Part shown: piece after piece, positions 57,721-64,000 of the stretch
Layout: the number at the start of each line of letters is the position of its first letter
Position numbering within the stretch: position 1 is the stretch's first letter
Origin: Tetracentron sinense
Taxonomy: Eukaryota > Streptophyta > Magnoliopsida > Trochodendrales > Trochodendraceae
Direction of reading: 5' to 3'
NCBI GenBank assembly: GCA_015143295.1
Contig: CM026551.1
Location: forward strand, 11,490,499 to 11,554,498
DNA length: 64,000 nucleotides
Made by a program: the position numbers and the translations under genes
The notes under the pieces: generated by a model
Told to the model about the DNA's origin: nothing
Database searches by the model: none
Seen by the model: only the letters and a program-made list of their open reading frames with translations

Positions 57721-57995
57721 TCTGGCGAAGCTAGAAAGGGCTCTCCCAGTTCATACATTGTGCGATAGTTAGCATAAAAATGGAGAGAAGTCATTCCATT
57801 TTCTCACCATGATTTTGACTTCTTCCCATTTGATCTCTCCTCTTGTTCTCAAATCCTTATTGCCACTTGTTTTATTATGTGTGGAGAAGTCAAAATCATG
57901 GCCATGATTTTGACTTCTCCACCACTTGTCCCCCCAAATCTATGGAACCCGACACAAGCCCTATTTGGCTTCGCCAGAGACAATGCCCTCGGGGG
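57707..57995. mobile_element. Inverted-repeat element with 42-bp perfect central-arm palindrome
   Basis: The left end GGCATCGGATTGTCTCTGG (then CGAAGCTAGAAAGGG) pairs with the right end CTTCGCCAGAGACAATGCCC. At 57881-57922 a 42-bp stretch is its own exact reverse complement: 21-bp arms beginning GTGGAGAAGTC and meeting at ATGG|CCAT. It is related to the direct duplication at 29155-29482, where the same palindrome appears in imperfect form. No coding content. Confidence 0.75.
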
Positions 57996-58549
57996 TATAA
58001 TAGTAAAGATAAAGATTATGAGGATCGCCGGAAAGGTGCTGGCGAATCTTAACTTCTACCAACCAGCAACGCAGGTCATTCACTCCACAATTTCTCGGCC
58101 CCTCTTATTATATTTTTCCGAGAGCCTCAAACTTATCTAGAGGAATGCTATCCCCACTCGCTTGCTGGACTGGACTGGACTGAACGAGCGACTGAACAAG
58201 GGAGTTACGGAGTGGGTGTAGATAGCATTTCCTCTTTATCATTATCAGCACTCCTAGACGTTGAAATATCGTAAAATTGTCCTTATGGCGACGAGAAGTG
58301 AAAATGCACGCGCATTTAATAAGTGTGAATTATAAATTCTTGTCCTTCTTCACATTTCTGAAAGTAAATAAATGGTGTCTATTTTTACGCGCACTTCATA
58401 CGATTGTCACTCTGGCGATATATTGAACTCGCTGTACAACTGACAATGAATGAACTCAGTTTTGAAGTGAATGCACTGAGTAAGACAGTGGAATAGACTC
58501 TCTCTCTTTCTCTCTCTTCATTTTCTTCTTTCTCTCTCCTCATTTCCTG

Positions 58550-59054
58550 CCACCACCACCACTTCTGCACACTTCACCACACCCCACCTGTTCTCTCTCT
58601 CTCTCTCTCTAACACACCTGAGGAACCCCTAATGGACAGATAGTAACAAACCCTAAAAATCTCTCTCTCTCTCTCTCTCTCTAACTCACCTAAACCCCAT
58701 ATGGATATCTGTAACAAACCCTAGAAATCTCTCTCTAACACAGCTGAGGAACCCCAGATGGATATGTGTAACAAACCCTAGAAATCTGCAACTCTACTTT
58801 CTCTTCCCACTGAGAGATTGGACGCTCTAACCCAGAGAAGGGGCATAGCAAAAAAACCCCACTACACTTGCTACTATTCTGCAACTCCCCATAGCTCATC
58901 ACAAAGCAGACACGTTTAGCTATCTTTGAAGCTCAAACACACCCACATCCAGAAAGATTCTTCACTGTTTCTCTCTATCTCTATCTGTCTACACATGCAG
59001 TTGGGTTCGTTAGTCTGTCAATGAGTTGGGTTGTTATCCGTGTTATAGGGGGGA
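58550..59054 (+). promoter_or_regulatory. ABHD17-like gene leader with CT runs and three telo-box repeats
   Basis: CT microsatellites (58594-58610 and 58660-58682) and a threefold imperfect tandem unit (ACCTGAGGAACCCC, ATGGATATCTGTAAC, then a telo-box and AATCTCTCTCT) precede the ATG by about 270-410 bp. Telo-box motifs AAACCCTA occur at 58648, 58716 and 58773. Telo-boxes and CT-rich leaders are common at plant housekeeping promoters. The transcription start is not defined. Confidence 0.6.
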
Positions 59055-62000
59055 ATGGGGTGCCTGGTTTCGCATTTAGCAGCGAAATTCGCATTTTTTC
59101 CGCCTCGTCCGGCGACTTATCAGGTGAAGAAGCAGGACGATGGAAGGGTGGTGGTGGTTTCGTCTTCATCAATGGCAATCCCTCATGGCGACGACACTTC
59201 CTTGGACGTTCTGTTACTAGACACCAGGAAGGGCAACAAGATCGTCGCTTTCTATCTCAAGAACCCTTATGCTCGCCTCACTCTGCTCTACTCCCATGGC
59301 AATGCCGCCGATTTGGGTCAACTCTATGATCTCTTCGTGCAGCTCAAACTCAATCTCAGGGTTAATCTCATGGGGTTGGTTTATTTCTCTCTTTTACTGT
59401 ATCTCTTCTTCCTGATGTGATGGGGTTTATCTAATGTTTGTGATGGGGTCGGAGTTGGAGATTGATTTCCTTTGTGGGTTTGTTTTTTCCATCATTTCTT
59501 GTTTTGATGGTTTGAGTTTTTTTTTTTCCTCAGATGGGGTTTGCTGGGTTTTAATCTTTGTAATATTTTTTTAAAATCTTATATCTTTTTTCCCCTTCTT
59601 CTATTGGTAATATAGTGTCTGAGTTGAGGTAGATTTCCTTCATGTTTTTTTTTTTTTCTCAGAAAATTATTTTGTGGTTTTCTTTTCCTGGTTTCTAGTT
59701 ATTTATTTTTGAGAGTTTTTGTTGGGCTTAGATCTGTAATTACTGTTCATTATGGTTTTATTTATTTTCACAGGATTTGCCATAGTTTTAAGTTGTTAAG
59801 TGTATAATGGTAAAAAAAAAAAAAAAAAAAAAAGCAAAAAAGAAAAGAAGGATGGTTAAATAAGTTCTCTCCTTTTTTTCTTTACCAGTTTTTGTTTGGA
59901 TGAGATATTTATCAGTGTTATTTCTTTGGGATCTCCGCCTGCTGGGCCATTGTGGGGTTTTATCTTTATTTTCCATTGTTGTCATTTCAGGATCAGTGTC
60001 TCTGAGACTCTGAATAATTTGTTTTTGGAAATGACACTAGTTCCTTCTTTTTAATTTATCTATTTAGGTTTCTCTTAGTAGTAGATTTCTTTTGGTGATT
60101 TAAGACACATATTTTTTCCCTTTCTTTTTCCTTCTTTCTGTGGTGATTCTATGGCTTTTGCATCAGTTCCAGAGATTTATCCTGTACTCTCCATCTTTTA
60201 TTGTATGGGACTTTTGAGATTCATCTGTTCCTTGTAGGGTTAATTTTTTATATGGTTTTCTTAGAGTTATCATTTTTTCTTTCTGTAGAACTCTTTCTTA
60301 ATCGAGTCAATGGGTTGTATTTGGGTCCAGTTTAGGTATGGGTTGCCTTTTTCTGTCTAGTCTCTTTCTACCTCCACTTCAAAGGGGATTCTTCTTTTTT
60401 TCATGTTTTGGTTGGTATCCTCAGCCTTCCACATTGTCTTATTAGGGCTTTCTAATGGACATTGATATTTGATTTGTGACCTCTGCGTTTGTTACTAATT
60501 ATGACTTTCTTTTCATTTTTTCTTCTTCTTTGGGATTCCCATTTCTGCACTCCATTTCATTCAACTTGTTTCAGTTTCCCATATGGGTTCTGATTGGGTA
60601 ATTTTTGATCTTTCCCATCCTGATTTTTATATGCAGATATGACTATTCTGGCTATGGAGCCTCCACTGGTAAGGTAGGCTGTTATCTCCACTCAATCCAT
60701 AAGATTTTCTTATCTCAACATCAGTTTACTTGTTTTTTGTTGGATTTGTTAGTATTTACTTCGACTAAAGACTGAAAGAAATTATGATGAATCCCAGTAC
60801 TTGAGCCTTATTTTGATATTAAAGCATTTCCTTTCTTGACCATTGAGATTATGTAAATCTTATGTATCCATTGTGCCGACTATAAGGGCATGCTGGTTTA
60901 TGGTCGCATTTCGCAGGGCTTTGGCCCACCATTTAATGTATGTGTTCTTCAAGGTCTCCCATGCCGTGAAATTCAACCTGATTGGGATGAACCTAGCATC
61001 TCATCAGCTTTATGACAAAACTATCTACAAGAAATGAATCCGTGAATTGATTGCTATGGTAGTGAATCATCCAATCAGGCTGCAATTTTGGCTTGGGAGA
61101 TTCCTTAGCTGGTACGCATGGTAATGTTAAATTCCCATTCCTGTTCATGTTTGCTATGTGAACATGCATACTGGTTTGGGTGACTGTGTGTTGGTCTACT
61201 ATATTGGATTACATTATTTTGAAAGGCTATACATTCATTGCCTTTAGTTAATTTAAATTTAGGGCAATGCTATGTCTACTTTTCTTCTCATCTACTTTCC
61301 CCATTTCCGAAAAAAAGGACAAAAGAAAATGTGGTAGTTTTTTGTAGGGCCCACCATTTTTATTGTCTTATTGTTCAGAAAAGGGGGAAGTGGACCTAGC
61401 ATTGTCCTTAAACTTAATTACAGTTGGGCCTGTGGATCGAATCTTCGAATGAATTGTACTCAATTTTGTTTTCTGTTTATGTAATTCAGCCAAGTGAATC
61501 CAACACTTACGCAGACATAGAGGCAGTATACGAGTGTCTAGAGACTGAGTATGGAGTTAGCCAGGAAAACTTGATCCTATACGGGCAATCGGTTGGAAGT
61601 GGGCCGACATTGCACTTGGCAGCTCGGTTACCAAGGTTAAGAGGCGTGGTTCTGCATAGTGCCATACTTTCTGGCCTCCGTGTTCTCTGTCATGTAAAGG
61701 TCACGCTTTGCTTCGACATTTATAAAGTGAGTATCCCATCTTGGCTAGTGTGATTTACAGATTAAAAATTTGAAAAACCCATCTGGCAGATTGCAAGAAC
61801 AGCCTACTAATGGCATATCAGTAAGCACAACACACAAGCAGGTTGTGGGTTCCACAAAAGTCAATCTGATAGGAAGATGTTAATCAGTTGTTATGTGACC
61901 TTTATTGGGTACTATCTGCCATGTCTATTCTTTCTGAACTTCCAATGGATGGGATTGATCCTACAAGTATGATTGATAATCAGGTTGGTTAATGTTTCTT

Positions 62001-62220
62001 CTTTGGAAAATTTTCTAGGTTCCTGCCTCGTGTATGTGTGCGATGCATACTGATATGCCACTGTAGACCATTCTCATGGTCTACCTTTGTAACCTTAATT
62101 TCCAAAATCACAACTGGGTTCTGTGCTTCTTCTGTTTTCATTTCGAGTTCCTAACTGTACTGGAAAATGCAGAACATCAACAAAATTCAGAAGGTGAAAT
62201 GCCCGGTGCTAGTGATTCAT
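59055..62220 (+). CDS. ABHD17-like alpha/beta hydrolase (5' part, exons 1-4, 214 codons)
   Basis: Exons 59055-59374, 60637-60673, 61490-61726 and 62173-62220 join in frame with GT-AG introns; GTAAGT follows the last. The protein starts MGCLVSHLAAKFAFFPP, an N-terminus that could be lipid-modified on Gly2/Cys3. It has LLYSHGNAADLGQLYDLF (oxyanion region, about 78-95), YDYSGYGASTGK (108-119), ILYGQSVGSGPTLHLAARLP with the GXSXG nucleophile at about Ser153, then SAILSGLRVLCHVK and NINKIQKVKCPVLVIH. This order is that of the ABHD17/FAM108 family, whose animal members and Arabidopsis relatives (ABAPT) act as protein depalmitoylases at membranes. The catalytic Asp and His exons (expected from about residue 215) are not found before 64000, so the gene runs past the window edge. 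The ATG at 59021 is in another frame. Confidence 0.93.
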
Positions 62221-64000
62221 GTAAGTACTTCTTGACATCTTTAGGCTACACTCTTCTGCTCTTTGGTGCACAGTTGTTTGGTTTGCCATTGTTTGTTGAC
62301 TTGAAATTAGATGCTCTAAACACAAAGCATACACAGTGGACTATGCATTTTGATTCAATAGATTGCCACATTCTTGATAACCATTTAGGGAGGGATTGGG
62401 TACTTTATTTTCTTTTCATTAAAAAAGGTTGTTCTAATTGAGTTACTCTTTTAATAATTGAGGGTCTCCACCTTATATGTGTGGCAAGCATGCCGACAAC
62501 TCATCCAATTAATGGCAGATCTAGCCAACAAATCTGCCCAATGCCATCTGACCAACTGCACCTTTTGGACAATCAAAAACTATGAATGGCAGGTTGGAAG
62601 GCTTTCGTCGTTGGATGTTGGGATCATCCAATTAGATTGAATTTGGGCATATTTTGTATATGATAATCCTCAATTGGACTGGAGGCTTATATCATATATG
62701 ATAGCCATCGATTGGACTGCCCATTTCAATCAGAATATCCACTACGTGTATATAGAGGCCTGTATATTACTAAACACAGCAGAATTCCTTTATCATCCTC
62801 ATAATTAAAATATCAGTAACTCACAAGTGAGTATATTAATATCATAATTCATAAAATTGAATAACATTTTCCAGAACTCCACTTGGCTGATTAGCTGCAA
62901 TATGTTACAAGTCCTAACAGATGCACATCTTGGTTACTCGCCTCGCGGTTCTCAAGCTACCACTTTCTATTGTTCCCAGCATCAGATATATGCTTACTTA
63001 ATTTACTTGATGGACACAATTTCTAATTGCTTATTCTTTCATGAACTGATATGCAGAAAGACATCTATACATTTGTTTATACTTAATATTTACGTATGAC
63101 CAAGAGTCGTGTTTAATGAGTTCTCATGTGATGTATTTCTTTAATGTTTAGTTATTTCACATTGTAGTTCTTTTACAACATTCACACAACTCCGTCATGT
63201 AAATAAATTTTGCTAAATACTTGGCGAGTTACATTATATAAAAACATCTACTTGAACCCCGCCACCCATTACATTAAGCATGTAAAACATGTGCTCCGTG
63301 GTGAGATATCATGGGATGGAATGAATTTGTTGTTAGTCTTAGAGCTACAAATGCAGCCTTTGAAAGCCAAAGCTAGAAAATAAGCAGCGGGAAAATGAGG
63401 AAAAAGCCATGAAAGAAAAGAACATAGTCACAAGATTGAACTTTTTAGTGTGTTGGGTTAAGATTCACTGTAGACCTAGTATGGGATATGGGAGCTGTAA
63501 GCACCCTCATACAGCCTACAGGACCTGGCTTCACACCAAGAAAGAAAGAACAAGATAACCTGGCTTCACACCAAGGATTGATTTGGCTTTACAAAACGGC
63601 TTCATACCATCCCTTCACAGGAGATTCAAAAGGCAAAAAAACTCATATTTCATTCATAAAAATTATGTAAAATATTATCTCTACAAGAAGTATTTAAAGA
63701 GAAAATAAGGAAACCCTAATCCTAATAATTACAAAAACACCATTACTAATAAACAATCCTCTAACTACAAAATTGTCATTACTAAATAAAATAATCCCTA
63801 ATTAAATAAAGTAAATAACCAACTAAGATACTAGTAGCCCCATGGGCTCATCTTGATCTTCATAATCTTCATTTCTCGATCCAATAATGGATCTCTCTCG
63901 AAAACCTAATTTAATAGTGGATCTTCCTCGAAAACATGATTCAACGGTGAATCCCTGTCAATAGCTCGAACTAAGCTCATATACAAGTCATCCATCAATA
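62221..64000 (+). other. Probable long intron of the ABHD17-like gene
   Basis: No exon with the expected next family block (a GT-x-D-D-x-V-x-W-x-H-G motif) is seen. Local duplication of CCTGGCTTCACACCAAG occurs near 63525 and 63559, and AT-rich sequence at 63650-63840 looks transposon-derived. The intron therefore exceeds 1.7 kb if the gene is intact. Confidence 0.5.

Noticed and set aside
59021..59329. Alternative start in another frame upstream of the ABHD17-like ATG
   Set aside because: The frame does not give ABHD17 sequence; the 59055 frame matches the family from its first residues.

Overview
This is a nuclear window from a flowering plant, most likely a woody dicot. The evidence is AT-rich intergenic DNA, GT-AG introns, a KANADI gene with the family's six coding exons, a plant ABHD17-type hydrolase gene, and dense Copia, Gypsy, MULE, hAT, CACTA-like, SINE and MITE remains. 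The species cannot be named from the sequence. There are no bacterial-type operons, CRISPR arrays or rRNA genes.

Three protein-coding loci can be supported, all on the + strand. (1) 6878-7327 is the last coding exon of an unrecognised gene whose upstream exons are not visible in the window; it encodes a basic, probably disordered C-terminus and is followed by a polyadenylation signal. (2) 15109-19279 is a complete KANADI (GARP-type) transcription factor gene with six coding exons and a 338-residue product, probably with an extra leader intron carrying a splice-dependent upstream ORF. (3) 59055-62220 is the 5' part (four exons) of an ABHD17-like alpha/beta hydrolase; its 3' end lies beyond the right edge.

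The rest is mostly transposon-derived. 1-6800: a MITE-like inverted repeat, an 877-bp hAT-like element and tandem duplications. 9-13 kb: LTR and Copia remnants and minisatellites. 14-20 kb: KANADI with SINEs before, inside and after it; the one after it is a dimeric SINE with a perfect 17-bp target duplication. 21-36 kb: small DNA transposons (two MULE-type foldback elements with 9-bp duplications, an hAT MITE with an 8-bp duplication), antisense Copia gag, a Gypsy gag start and a miniature LTR element. 37-42.2 kb: a decayed Gypsy element whose protease region is split by a 2,532-bp solo LTR flanked by ACAAC on both sides. 43.6-46.4 kb: a third MULE-type foldback element and another LTR-like block. 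47.5-50.5 kb: a CACTA-like non-autonomous element with a 179-bp internal tandem array. 51-58 kb: clusters of inverted-repeat MITEs, a larger element with roughly 170-bp inverted ends, a 27-bp minisatellite of about 0.9 kb, and a repeat containing a 42-bp perfect palindrome.

The three genes show no obvious functional link; they are islands in repeat-rich DNA. No new enzymatic or defence system was found. The most notable structures are the nested solo LTR, the families of foldback elements, the minisatellite that is open in several frames, the KANADI leader, and the telo-box repeats in the hydrolase leader. Boundaries and copy counts were read by eye.
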